The notes under the pieces are model-generated. The model worked only from the letters and a program-made list of their open reading frames with translations. It ran no database searches and was not told where the DNA came from. Shown here piece by piece: positions 26,312 to 34,458 of a stretch of 64,000 nucleotides of DNA. Within the stretch, counting starts at the first letter, position 1. Each line of letters starts with the position of its first letter. Origin of the DNA: Parahoeflea olei (GTDB lineage Bacteria > Pseudomonadota > Alphaproteobacteria > Rhizobiales > Rhizobiaceae); contig NZ_LQZT01000009.1 of NCBI RefSeq assembly GCF_001703635.1, forward strand, positions 1 through 64,000. The letters are read 5' to 3'. Position numbers and translations under genes: made by a program.

Positions 26312-27985
26312 TCAGGCGGCGCGGGCTTCGTCGTTGCCATAAAGTGCCGCCTTGAAAGGATCGGCACCGATCCGGCGGTAGCAATCGATGAAGCTTTCGT
26401 CCAGCCCCTTTCGCTGCGACAGATAGGTCTCGACAATGGTCTCGACCGCATCCGTCACCTGGTCAGGCTCGAAGCCGCGGCCGGTGATCTGGCCGATCGA
26501 GGCGTTCTCGTCGCCCGATCCGCCGAGCGAGATCTGGTAGAGCTCCGCCCCCTTCTTCTCGACGCCCAAAATGCCGATATGGCCGACATGGTGGTGGCCG
26601 CAGGCATTGATGCAGCCCGAGATCTTGATCTTGAGATCGCCGATCTCGGCCTGGCGCGCGGGGTCCGCGAAGCGGTTGGAGATATCCTGCGCCACCGGAA
26701 TCGAGCGGGCATTGGCGAGCGCGCAATAGTCGAGCCCCGGGCAGGCGATGATGTCGGTGATCAGCCCCGCATTGGCGGTCGCAAGGCCCTCAGCAAGGAG
26801 CGCGCGGTAGAGCGGCTCGAGATCGGCCAGCGCCACATGCGGCAGCACCAGGTTCTGCTCGTGGGTCACGCGGATCTCGTCATGGCCGAATTCGACCGCG
26901 AGCCGCGCCACCGCGTCCATCTGGTCGGCCGTGGCATCGCCGGGAATGCCGCCGATCGGCTTGAGCGAGATCGTCACCATGCCGTAATCGGGATGCCGGT
27001 GCGGCGCGACATTGCGGCCGACCCAGGCGGCAAAGCCGGGATCGGACTTCTTCCAGGCGGCGAGTTCGCCCCAGCCTTCGGCGCGGGGCGCGAGCGCCTT
27101 GGGCGCGAAATAGGCGTTGATCGCGGCAATGTCTGCATCCGGCAGTTTGAGTTCGCCGTCCTTCAGATGCGCCCATTCCGCCTCGATCTCGGCGCTCAAC
27201 TGCTCGACGCCGGTCTCGTGCACCAGGATCTTGATCCGCGCCTTGTACTTGTTGTCGCGGCGGCCGTGCAGGTTGTAGACGCGCATGATCGCGGTGATAT
27301 AAGAAAGAAGATCAGCTTCCGGCAGGAAGTCCTTGACCTTTTTGGCCAAAATGGGCGTGCGCCCCTGCCCGCCACCGATCCAGACGGCAAAGCCCAGGCG
27401 CCCTTCGGCGTCCTTCTTGAGCTGCAGGCCGATGTCGTGCACCTGGATCGCGGCACGGTCGCGCTCGGAGGCGGTGACCGCGATCTTGAACTTGCGCGGC
27501 AGGAACGAGAATTCCGGGTGCACCGACGACCACTGCCGGAGGATTTCGGCATAGGGGCGCGGATCCGCCACCTCGTCGGCGGCAGCGCCGGCGAAATGAT
27601 CGGCGGTCACGTTGCGGATGCAGTTGCCCGAGGTCTGGATCGCGTGCATCTCGACTTCGGCCAGTTCCTCGAGGATCGCCGGAATGTCCTTGAGCGACGG
27701 CCAGTTGTACTGGATGTTCTGCCGGGTGGTGAAATGGCCGTAGCCGCGGTCATAGGTGCGCGCGATATGGGCGAGCTTGTGCATCTGCCGGCTGTTGAGC
27801 GTGCCATAGGGCACGGCCACCCTGAGCATGTAGGCATGCAGCTGCAGATAGACGCCGTTCATCAGCCGCAGCGGCTTGAACGCGTCCTCGGAAATCTCGC
27901 CCGAAAGCCGGCGCTCCACCTGGTCGCGGAACTGTTCGACGCGGGCGGAGACGAAGGCTTGGTCGAATTCATCGTAGCGGTACAT
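26312..27985 (-). CDS. cysI: Nitrite/sulfite reductase hemoprotein (assimilatory sulfite reductase)
   Basis: Reduces sulfite to sulfide with six electrons at a siroheme coupled to a [4Fe-4S] cluster. The 557-residue protein has the two cluster motifs IIACPGLDYCALANARS and GCINACGHHHVGH (Cys-X5-Cys...Cys-X3-Cys type), plus the duplicated ferredoxin-like repeat signature GYGHFTTRQNIQYNWP. Siroheme comes from CysG upstream. No NADPH flavoprotein (cysJ) is adjacent, so a ferredoxin donor is likely. A nitrite substrate cannot be excluded from sequence alone, but the cysG-DUF2849-DUF934 context favours sulfite. Confidence 0.92.
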   Translation of the reverse strand: MYRYDEFDQAFVSARVEQFRDQVERRLSGEISEDAFKPLRLMNGVYLQLHAYMLRVAVPYGTLNSRQMHKLAHIARTYDRGYGHFTTRQNIQYNWPSLKDIPAILEELAEVEMHAIQTSGNCIRNVTADHFAGAAADEVADPRPYAEILRQWSSVHPEFSFLPRKFKIAVTASERDRAAIQVHDIGLQLKKDAEGRLGFAVWIGGGQGRTPILAKKVKDFLPEADLLSYITAIMRVYNLHGRRDNKYKARIKILVHETGVEQLSAEIEAEWAHLKDGELKLPDADIAAINAYFAPKALAPRAEGWGELAAWKKSDPGFAAWVGRNVAPHRHPDYGMVTISLKPIGGIPGDATADQMDAVARLAVEFGHDEIRVTHEQNLVLPHVALADLEPLYRALLAEGLATANAGLITDIIACPGLDYCALANARSIPVAQDISNRFADPARQAEIGDLKIKISGCINACGHHHVGHIGILGVEKKGAELYQISLGGSGDENASIGQITGRGFEPDQVTDAVETIVETYLSQRKGLDESFIDCYRRIGADPFKAALYGNDEARAA

Positions 27986-27994
27986 GGGAAATCC

Positions 27995-28318
27995 TTATGC
28001 GGCCTGTGCGGGCCGACCGGCCTGAGCCGGCGCGTAGTCGATGGTCGGGCCTGCGGCGCGAATGCGCTCGCGCAGCCGGTAGGGGCGCGGGCCGGCCGGG
28101 GTTTCCTCGATGTCGATCACATTGACATCGACCACCCGGTTGTCGGCAAGCGCCTGGGCGCCGGCGGCTTCGAGTGCCGCCACGGCATCCTCGTGGCGGG
28201 CGAGCAGCGCATCCTTCAGCGAGGCGGTCCACTCGCCATTGGCGCCGAGCCAGACCGCGATGCCGTCGCTCAGACGGTTTGCGGTGAGAACCTTTGTCTT
28301 GGTCGGGGCAGTCTTCAT
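27995..28318 (-). CDS. DUF2849 domain protein
   Basis: A 107-residue protein with VLTANRLSDGIAVWLGANGEW near its start, the typical opening of DUF2849 proteins that sit between cysG and cysI in alphaproteobacteria. No catalytic motif is evident and the function is unknown. It lies 10 bases after cysG and 9 bases before cysI, so it is in the middle of the operon. ATG 28318 is preferred over 28381, which would overlap cysG. Confidence 0.85.
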   Translation of the reverse strand: MKTAPTKTKVLTANRLSDGIAVWLGANGEWTASLKDALLARHEDAVAALEAAGAQALADNRVVDVNVIDIEETPAGPRPYRLRERIRAAGPTIDYAPAQAGRPAQAA

Positions 28319-28328
28319 GATGGCCTCC

Positions 28329-29774
28329 TCAGGCGGCTTGGGTTGCATCGAGCGCGACGGCATGGCGCCGCGGTTCGGCAATCGGGGTCGAGCGGTCGAA
28401 GCTGGCGCCGGCGACGGCGTCGCCGATCACCACCATCACCGGTCCTGTGAGTTCGCTGCGATGTTCGAGCGCCGGCAGGTCGGCCAGCGTGCCGTGGAAC
28501 AGCCGCCGGTCGCCGCGTGAGGCATTCTCGACGATGGCGACGGTCATGTCGGCGGCCAGCCCCGCCTCGATCAGGCGGGTGGCGACACTGGCCGCGACCG
28601 TGCGGCCCATATAGACGCACAGCGTGGCGCCCGAGATTGCGAGCCGCGCCCAATCGGGCAAGGCCGCGCCGGTCAGATCGTGTCCGGTCGTGAACACCAG
28701 TGACGAGGCCACGCCGCGCAGGGTGAGCGGCAGGTCGAAATCGGCCGCGGCCGCCAGCGCCGAGGTAATGCCCGGCACGATCTCGTAGGAGAGCCCGGCG
28801 TCGCGCAGCGCGGCCATCTCCTCGCCGGCGCGACCAAACACCAGCGGATCGCCGGATTTGAGCCGCACCACGCGCTTGCCCTCGCGCCCAAGGCGCACCA
28901 GCAATGCATTGATCTCGGTCTGGCTTTTGGAATGGCACCCCTTGCGCTTGCCGACCGAAATGCGTTCGGCATCGCGGCGGCCAAGCGAAACCACGGCCTC
29001 CGGCACCAGCGCGTCATAAACGATCGCATCGGCTTCCATCATCGCCCGCTGGGCGCGCAGCGTGAGCAGATCTTCCGCGCCGGGGCCGGCTCCGACCAGC
29101 CAGACATGGCCCGGAACAGGCTCGCGACCGCGCAGCATCCGCGTGGCGGCGCGGCGGGCGAGCGAGAGTTCGCCATTGTCGACATGGGTGGCGACATCGG
29201 CTTCGAAGAACCGGCGCCAGAACACGCGGCGTGCCACGCCGCGCGGCAGCAGCCGGTCGACGGCGGTACGATAGTCCTGGGCGAGCCGCGCCAGGGTTCC
29301 GAGCGAGGGCGAAAGCATCTGGTCGATGCGCGCGCGGATGATCTGGGCGAGCACCGGCCCTGCCCCTTCGGTGCCGATGGCAATGGCGACCGGCGCACGG
29401 TTGACGAGCGCCGGCGTCAGGAAATCGCAATAGTCGGGTTGGTCGACGGCATTGGCCGGGATCTTGCGCGCCCGCGCATCGGCGACGATCCTGCGGTCCA
29501 GCGCCGCGTCGCCGGTGGCGGCGAACACCATCACCGCCCCTTCCATCTGCGCGGGCGCATAGGCAGCCAAAACCGGGGCAAGGCCGAGGCGGCTGAGGCT
29601 GTCGGCAAGCTCCGCGCCGGGCGCATCGGCATAGACCGCGACCTCGGCCGAGGTGTTGGCGACAAGCCGCGCCTTGGCCGCGGCTTCCGCGCCATTGCCG
29701 AAGATCGCCACCTTGCGGGCGTCCACCCGCAGGAAGGCGGGGAATGTGGTCAAGCGTGCGGGCTCGGTCGCCAT
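28329..29774 (-). CDS. cysG: Siroheme synthase CysG
   Basis: A bifunctional enzyme making siroheme for CysI. The N-terminal ~200 residues carry the Met8-like precorrin-2 dehydrogenase/ferrochelatase (FLRVDARKVAIFGNGAEAA). The C-terminal ~260 residues are the SAM-dependent uroporphyrinogen III methyltransferase (VWLVGAGPGAEDLLTLRA and VVRLKSGDPLVFGRAGEE). It is the first gene of the sulfite reduction operon. Its AGGAGG ribosome binding site, 9 bases before the ATG, lies in one arm of a perfect 8-bp hairpin, so translation may be regulated. Confidence 0.94.
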   Translation of the reverse strand: MATEPARLTTFPAFLRVDARKVAIFGNGAEAAAKARLVANTSAEVAVYADAPGAELADSLSRLGLAPVLAAYAPAQMEGAVMVFAATGDAALDRRIVADARARKIPANAVDQPDYCDFLTPALVNRAPVAIAIGTEGAGPVLAQIIRARIDQMLSPSLGTLARLAQDYRTAVDRLLPRGVARRVFWRRFFEADVATHVDNGELSLARRAATRMLRGREPVPGHVWLVGAGPGAEDLLTLRAQRAMMEADAIVYDALVPEAVVSLGRRDAERISVGKRKGCHSKSQTEINALLVRLGREGKRVVRLKSGDPLVFGRAGEEMAALRDAGLSYEIVPGITSALAAAADFDLPLTLRGVASSLVFTTGHDLTGAALPDWARLAISGATLCVYMGRTVAASVATRLIEAGLAADMTVAIVENASRGDRRLFHGTLADLPALEHRSELTGPVMVVIGDAVAGASFDRSTPIAEPRRHAVALDATQAA

Positions 29775-29784
29775 GTGCTGAAAC

Positions 29785-29811
29785 CTCCTGAATTGCCCGC
29801 ATTTTCAGGAG
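29785..29811 (-). promoter_or_regulatory. Inverted repeat covering the cysG ribosome binding site
   Basis: On the minus strand CTCCTGAA, 11 bases, then TTCAGGAG(G). The second arm contains most of the Shine-Dalgarno AGGAGG, and the first arm is anti-Shine-Dalgarno. It could be an RNA switch or a DNA operator. Symmetry is seen; function is inferred. Confidence 0.5.
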
Positions 29812-29952
29812 AATGGCGCCACAATTGAAGGAACAAAGATGTGCCAAACCGGGCGAACGGATATTCTTTTACCCCAGAAAGCAGGTTATGGAGAAAGCCG
29901 CACCCGTGTCCCCGTCCGCAGGCCGGGCACCCGAACAGCCGGAGAGCCACGC

Positions 29953-30555
29953 ATGGCAATCGAAGAGAATGCGGCGCTTGCCCGCGCCCTGCTCGACGCG
30001 ATCGAGACTGACGTCCTGCCGCTCACCGAAAGGGGCGTTGCCGAAGGCAACAAGGTGTTTGGCGGCGCGCTTCTGCGCAAGTCCGACCTTTCGCTGATCG
30101 TGGCCGAGACCAACCGGGAGACCGAGAACCCGCTCTGGCACGGCGAGGTCAACCTGCTCAAGACTTTCTATGAAGGGCCGGTTTCCAAGCTCGAGCCGAC
30201 CAAGGACATGATCTTCCTGTCGACCCACGAGCCCTGTTCGATGTGCATGTCGGCGATCACCTGGGCGGGCTTCGACAATTTCTTCTATTTCTTCAGCCAT
30301 GAGGATTCGCGCGACAGTTTCGCCATTCCCCACGACCTCAAGATCCTCAAGGAAGTGTTCGGGCTGGAGCCGGGCGGCTACAGGCACGACAACGCCTTCT
30401 GGCGCGGCCGCGGCATCTTCGACATCATCGCCGGCCTCGACCCGGCCGAAGCCGAGCCGCTGCTCGCCCAGTCGGAACGCATCCGCTGCCGCTATGCGGC
30501 GCTGTCGGAGACCTACCAGCAGGGCAAGGTCGCGAACGCCATTCCGCTCGCCTGA
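29953..30555 (+). CDS. Cytidine/deoxycytidylate deaminase-fold protein
   Basis: A 200-residue zinc-dependent deaminase-like protein. The zinc motifs are WHGEVN (His-X-Glu) and STHEPCSMCMSAI (Pro-Cys-X2-Cys), in the correct order. It differs from tRNA adenosine deaminase in length and C-terminal region (HDNAFWRGRGIFDIIAGL). The substrate is not clear; a nucleobase or a modified base is possible. It is divergent from cysG and not in an obvious operon. ATG 29953 is preferred because the upstream in-frame extension to 29839 is Arg-rich and overlaps the cysG promoter region. Confidence 0.8.
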   Translation: MAIEENAALARALLDAIETDVLPLTERGVAEGNKVFGGALLRKSDLSLIVAETNRETENPLWHGEVNLLKTFYEGPVSKLEPTKDMIFLSTHEPCSMCMSAITWAGFDNFFYFFSHEDSRDSFAIPHDLKILKEVFGLEPGGYRHDNAFWRGRGIFDIIAGLDPAEAEPLLAQSERIRCRYAALSETYQQGKVANAIPLA

Positions 30556-30712
30556 GCGCCGGTTGCACCTGCCACGAGGAATGACGGCTTGAGAGCCTTT
30601 CCGGCGCCTGGCGACCTTCCCAGCGCGGCCAGCCCCGGACTGAGCTGTGGACAAGGCGCAGGCGCGCCGTGGCACGCTCGCCGCCCGCGCCCAACTCGGC
30701 TAGTCTCGTCCG

Positions 30713-31543
30713 ATGGAACCATCCCGCGACATTTCCCGCCTGATCGAAATCATGGCCGCCCTCCGGCATCCGGAGACCGGCTGCCCCTGGGACATCAAAC
30801 AGGATTTCAATTCGATCAAACCCTACACGATCGAGGAAGCCTATGAGGTCGCCGACGCGATCGAGCGCAACGACCCAGAGGACCTGTGCGACGAGCTGGG
30901 CGACCTTCTGCTGCAGGTGGTGTTCCACGCCCGGCTTGCCGAGGAACAAGGGCTGTTCTGCTTCGAGGACGTGGTCGAGGCGATCACCCGCAAGATGGTC
31001 CGCCGCCACCCGCATGTGTTCGAACGCTCCGAGGCCGACACGCCCGACAAGGTCAAGGCGCAGTGGGCCGACATCAAGGCCGAGGAGAAGCGCGAGCGTG
31101 CCGCACGCCGCGCCGCGCGCGGTTTGCCGGAAACCGAGACGCCGGGGCAGCTCACAGGCGTGCCCCGCGCCCTGCCCGCGCTGATGGAGGCCCTCAAGCT
31201 GCAGGAGGCGGCCTCCCGGGTCGGCTTCGACTGGGGCGCCGCCGGTCCCGTGCTCGACAAGATCGAGGAGGAGATCGCCGAACTGCGCGCCGAGATCGAC
31301 GGCGGCGACAGAACCAGGGCGGCCGACGAACTGGGCGACGTGATCTTTGCGGTGGCCAATCTGGCCCGGCATCTCAAGACCGACCCGGAACATGCGCTCC
31401 GGACCACCAACACCAAGTTCCGAACCCGTTTTGCCCATGTCGAGGCAGAGCTTGCCGCAGGCGGCAAGACCCCGGCGGAAGCCACGCTCGACGAGATGGA
31501 AGCACTCTGGCAGGCTGCCAAGATAAAGCCGCGCGAAAGCTGA
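30713..31543 (+). CDS. mazG: Nucleoside triphosphate pyrophosphohydrolase MazG
   Basis: MazG hydrolyses (d)NTPs to NMP and pyrophosphate and can lower ppGpp or clean oxidised nucleotides. The 276-residue protein has two MazG repeats: the first with GCPWDIKQDFNSIKPYTIEE and ELGDLLLQVVFHA, the second with EEEIAELRAEI and ADELGDVIFAVANLARH, each supplying the Glu-X-X-Glu/Asp metal ligands. The length matches full two-domain MazG. In many rhizobia it follows hflX; here it is close but on the opposite strand. Confidence 0.93.
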   Translation: MEPSRDISRLIEIMAALRHPETGCPWDIKQDFNSIKPYTIEEAYEVADAIERNDPEDLCDELGDLLLQVVFHARLAEEQGLFCFEDVVEAITRKMVRRHPHVFERSEADTPDKVKAQWADIKAEEKRERAARRAARGLPETETPGQLTGVPRALPALMEALKLQEAASRVGFDWGAAGPVLDKIEEEIAELRAEIDGGDRTRAADELGDVIFAVANLARHLKTDPEHALRTTNTKFRTRFAHVEAELAAGGKTPAEATLDEMEALWQAAKIKPRES

Positions 31544-31566
31544 GCCGTCCGCCGGCTCCCAGGCTT

Positions 31567-32235
31567 CTACCAGGCGACCGCCTCAAGCCCGATGATGTGC
31601 GGGTGTAGCGCAATCAGCCCGAGAAGCAGCCCGAAGCCCGCCAAAACGCGAAGGATCGTGCCGGCACCGGGCGCCAGACTGCGTCCGGCACGGCTGGAGC
31701 GCACCAGCTCGCGCCAGGCGTCGGGGCCCATCTGCCGGCGCTTGCGACGGTCGATCATCGCCATGCCGAGACCCGCGAACAGGGCAAAGCCGCCGAACAT
31801 GAGCACATGGGCGAGATCGCCATTGGGCACGGTGTGGCCCGCCGCCCACAGCGCGAGCACGGCCAGCAGCGGGTGCCGGATCCAGCCGACGATCCCCGGC
31901 CGGGCTGGATCGAACGCGGCATTCCTGAACCCGCCGAATGACAGCGGGTTGGGCTTGAAGGCGGCGAAGGCCAGGATCTGGCAGGCGAGCGTCATGGCCA
32001 GCAGCGTGACATGGTTCTGCCACGGCGCCCGCGCCCAGACCTCGACATAAGGCGCGCGCGCCGCCGCGACGATCAGCCAGACCAGCAGGCCGAGCGAAAG
32101 CAGCGAATAGGCGACCGAAAAGCCGCGCTTGCCGAGCCGTGCGGTCAGGAACGGCTTGACCGGCGGACGCACGGGAATGGCGTGCGAAGCGAGGAACGCG
32201 CCATAGGCGGCGACAAATTCGGTCCAGCCGGTCAT
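31567..32235 (-). CDS. NnrU-family membrane protein
   Basis: A 222-residue inner-membrane protein with about six hydrophobic segments. The FLASHAIPVRP start, WIRHPLLAVLALWAAGHTVPNGD in the middle (here WIRHPLLAVLALW, then GHTVPNGDLAHVLMFGG) and IDRRKRRQMG are NnrU signatures. NnrU was named from denitrification loci, where it is linked with nitric oxide reduction, but many members sit outside such loci and their role is unknown. No denitrification gene is nearby. ATG 32235 chosen; upstream in-frame residues are not membrane-like. Confidence 0.83.
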   Translation of the reverse strand: MTGWTEFVAAYGAFLASHAIPVRPPVKPFLTARLGKRGFSVAYSLLSLGLLVWLIVAAARAPYVEVWARAPWQNHVTLLAMTLACQILAFAAFKPNPLSFGGFRNAAFDPARPGIVGWIRHPLLAVLALWAAGHTVPNGDLAHVLMFGGFALFAGLGMAMIDRRKRRQMGPDAWRELVRSSRAGRSLAPGAGTILRVLAGFGLLLGLIALHPHIIGLEAVAW

Positions 32236-32339
32236 CGTTGCTGTCTCCAGAAAAGCGGGAGTGTGGCGGCCCCATCGTGCCGCTCCGTGTTGCCCACCTC
32301 GCCGCTGCCCGTCGCGGCGGCAGCAAGCGCAGGCATGCC

Positions 32340-32359
32340 TCGTCCTGCGCCGAGGACGA
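32340..32359. repeat. Inverted repeat downstream of hflX
   Basis: TCGTCCT and AGGACGA flank a 6-base spacer in the 183-base gap after the hflX stop (minus strand). It might mark the end of the hfq-hflX transcript, but no T-run follows. Confidence 0.3.
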
Positions 32360-32418
32360 AGGCTCGACAAGTGTGATGGCTGAAGCGCAGGCGATGGGCA
32401 GGCATGACGCGCGCCCGC

Positions 32419-33630
32419 CTACAAATCCGCGTCCGGTTTCGGGCCGAGGCCCAGTTGCCGGTCGAGGTCGAGGCTGTCGGAGGCGGTGAATTCCGCCGTG
32501 ATTTCGACCGAGCCGTCCTCGTGGTCGATCCGGGTCTTGACCCGGCCGCGCTCATAGATCCACGACATGATCGGCAGTTGCTGTGCGGAGAGCGTGACGG
32601 TCCGGGTCGTCAGTTCGCCCGATATCCGCGCCTCGATCAGGGCCAGAAGCGCGTCGACGCCCTCCCCGGTGACCGCGGACACCGCAATCGCCGTGTCGGA
32701 TTTGCCGGCCTTGAGCTTGAGGTCGTCCGCAGCCCCCTCGTCGAGAAGGTCGATCTTGTTCCAGACCTCGACCAGCTTGCGCCCGTCGCCCTCGGCGATG
32801 CCGAGGCTCTTGAGGATGGCTTCGACATCGGCCGCCTGCGACTTGCGGTCGGGATCGGACATGTCGCGCACATGCAGGATCAGGTCCGCCTCGATCACTT
32901 CTTCGAGCGTCGCCCGGAAGGCCGCGACCAGGTGCGTCGGCAGGTCGGAGATGAAGCCCACGGTGTCCGACAGGATCACAATCGCGCCATGCGGCAGCTT
33001 CATGCGCCTCAGCGTCGGGTCGAGCGTGGCAAACAGCATGTCTTCGGCCAGCACCTCCGCGCCGGTCAGCCGGTTGAACAGGGTCGACTTGCCGGCATTG
33101 GTGTAGCCCACCAGCGCGACGATCGGATGCGGCACCTTCTTGCGCTTGGCGCGGTGCAATTGCCGCGTCCGGCGCACCTGCTCGAGTTCGCGCTCGAGCT
33201 TGACGATTCGTTCCTGAAGGAGCCGGCGGTCGGCCTCGATCTGGGTTTCGCCCGGGCCGCCCATGAAGCCGCCGCCGCCGCGCTGGCGTTCAAGGTGGGT
33301 CCAGCTGCGGACCAGCCGGCCTTTCTGGTAATTGAGATGGGCGAGTTCGACCTGCAGCACGCCTTCCCGGGTGGAGGCGCGACGGCCGAAGATCTCGAGG
33401 ATCAGGCCGGTGCGGTCGATCACCTTGACCTTCCACTCGGTCTCGAGATTGCGCTGCTGCACCGGGGTGAGCGGATGGTCGATGATCACCAGTTCCGCGC
33501 CGGTCGATTCGATCAGCGCGCCGATTTCGGCGAGCTTGCCCTTGCCGAGCAGCGTGGCCGGCCGTGGCGCCGAGACCGGCACCACCATGGCCTCGACGAC
33601 GGTCAGATCGATGGCGCCCGCCAGCCCCAC
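32419..33630 (-). CDS. hflX: GTPase HflX (start uncertain, probably upstream)
   Basis: HflX is a ribosome-associated GTPase that splits stalled 70S ribosomes. The reading from GTG 33630 gives 403 residues with the HflX N-domain (ATLLGKGKLAEIG, IDRTGLILEIFGRRA), the linker GGPGETQIEADRRLL and the G domain (GYTNAGKSTLFNRL, DTVGFISDLP, NKIDLL). However, the frame is open upstream to 33922, and the codons just before GTG 33630 encode RVEEA, and further back SRALVLVP. These match the first strand and helix of E. coli HflX. No ATG, GTG or TTG exists in that extension. ATC at 33801, 13 bases after the hfq stop, or ATT at 33909 are possible non-canonical starts. It lies directly behind hfq. Confidence 0.9.
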   Translation of the reverse strand: MGLAGAIDLTVVEAMVVPVSAPRPATLLGKGKLAEIGALIESTGAELVIIDHPLTPVQQRNLETEWKVKVIDRTGLILEIFGRRASTREGVLQVELAHLNYQKGRLVRSWTHLERQRGGGGFMGGPGETQIEADRRLLQERIVKLERELEQVRRTRQLHRAKRKKVPHPIVALVGYTNAGKSTLFNRLTGAEVLAEDMLFATLDPTLRRMKLPHGAIVILSDTVGFISDLPTHLVAAFRATLEEVIEADLILHVRDMSDPDRKSQAADVEAILKSLGIAEGDGRKLVEVWNKIDLLDEGAADDLKLKAGKSDTAIAVSAVTGEGVDALLALIEARISGELTTRTVTLSAQQLPIMSWIYERGRVKTRIDHEDGSVEITAEFTASDSLDLDRQLGLGPKPDADL

Positions 33631-33814
33631 AGCTTCTTCGACGCGGTGGCTGTCGGGTCGCTTGGTGCTTTCGCTGCTGTCCGCCCCCGGCGTCGGCGCG
33701 GGATTGCGGCTGCGCAGCGTCGGTACGAGGACGAGCGCACGTGAAACGCCGGATTTGCTCTCCGGGTCAACGAAATGGCCGGAACTGTCTACGGTTTCGA
33801 TGTGCTTTGTCCCG

Positions 33815-34063
33815 TCAGGCGCCGCTGCCGGCGTCCTCGTTTTCGAACATCTGGACAGGCTGGCTCGGCATGATTGTCGAAATCGCGTGTTTGTAGACGA
33901 GCTGCGAATGCCCGTCGCGTCTCAACAGGACACAGAAATTGTCAAACGATGTCACCACACCAGTGAGCTTCACCCCGTTGATCAAGAAAATCGTGAGGGA
34001 AATTTTCTGCTTGCGAACCGTGTTGAGAAAAAGATCCTGCAGGTTTTGTGACCGCTCCGCCAT
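33815..34063 (-). CDS. hfq: RNA chaperone Hfq
   Basis: Hfq forms hexamers that pair small RNAs with mRNAs and affect nitrogen and stress regulation in rhizobia. The 82-residue protein has Sm1 ([20 protein letters not shown], followed by [16 protein letters not shown]) and Sm2 ([16 protein letters not shown]) motifs; the Lys-His of the second motif binds U-rich RNA. The C-terminal tail is short (ENEDAGSGA), as in other alphaproteobacteria. hfq precedes hflX and follows ntrYX-trkAH, the classic rhizobial order. Confidence 0.97.
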   Translation of the reverse strand: MAERSQNLQDLFLNTVRKQKISLTIFLINGVKLTGVVTSFDNFCVLLRRDGHSQLVYKHAISTIMPSQPVQMFENEDAGSGA

Positions 34064-34458
34064 GTGCGCTTTTTCATCCGTCTTTTTCTTGCCCGCCCAA
34101 TATGCGGGACATTACCGAACCCTGTTCAGATCAGGCGTCCCGGAGCGCCATGTGCCGCGTCTTGCAACAAGACCCGCCGATCGCTCGCCGTGACGTCAGG
34201 TTCCGAACACTTCTACTCCCTCTGACAGACAGATAGATATGAATTGCCGCTGACAGAAATTCGTTCGTTGGAACGTGCGACAGAAGATCATTGTTGCGGG
34301 GTTTTGTAAACAATAGATTTTCCGGCTTTGGCACGCGCACCCGCCAGCAGCGCCAGACCGGGATCCTGCCGCCGCCCCGAACCGGCTGGCTGAGGCGGCA
34401 CGGCGCGAAGCCGGTGCGCGGAAGTACCCGTCCCCGTGCGGAGCGGATGCGGCGGGCT
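34064..34458. other. 395-base gap upstream of hfq; no gene seen
   Basis: This stretch holds the hfq leader and promoter region and the end of the trkH transcript. It is more AT-rich than its neighbours near 34200-34320. Two short dyads are visible: GTCTTG-CAA-CAAGAC at 34159-34173 and ATTGTT-N13-AACAAT at 34290-34314. A 69-codon frame on the minus strand has no recognisable domain and is not called. No tRNA or known RNA motif was recognised. Confidence 0.45.

Noticed and set aside
34131-34340. A 69-codon minus-strand frame upstream of hfq
   Set aside because: No domain or ribosome binding site and it lies where the hfq promoter is expected.
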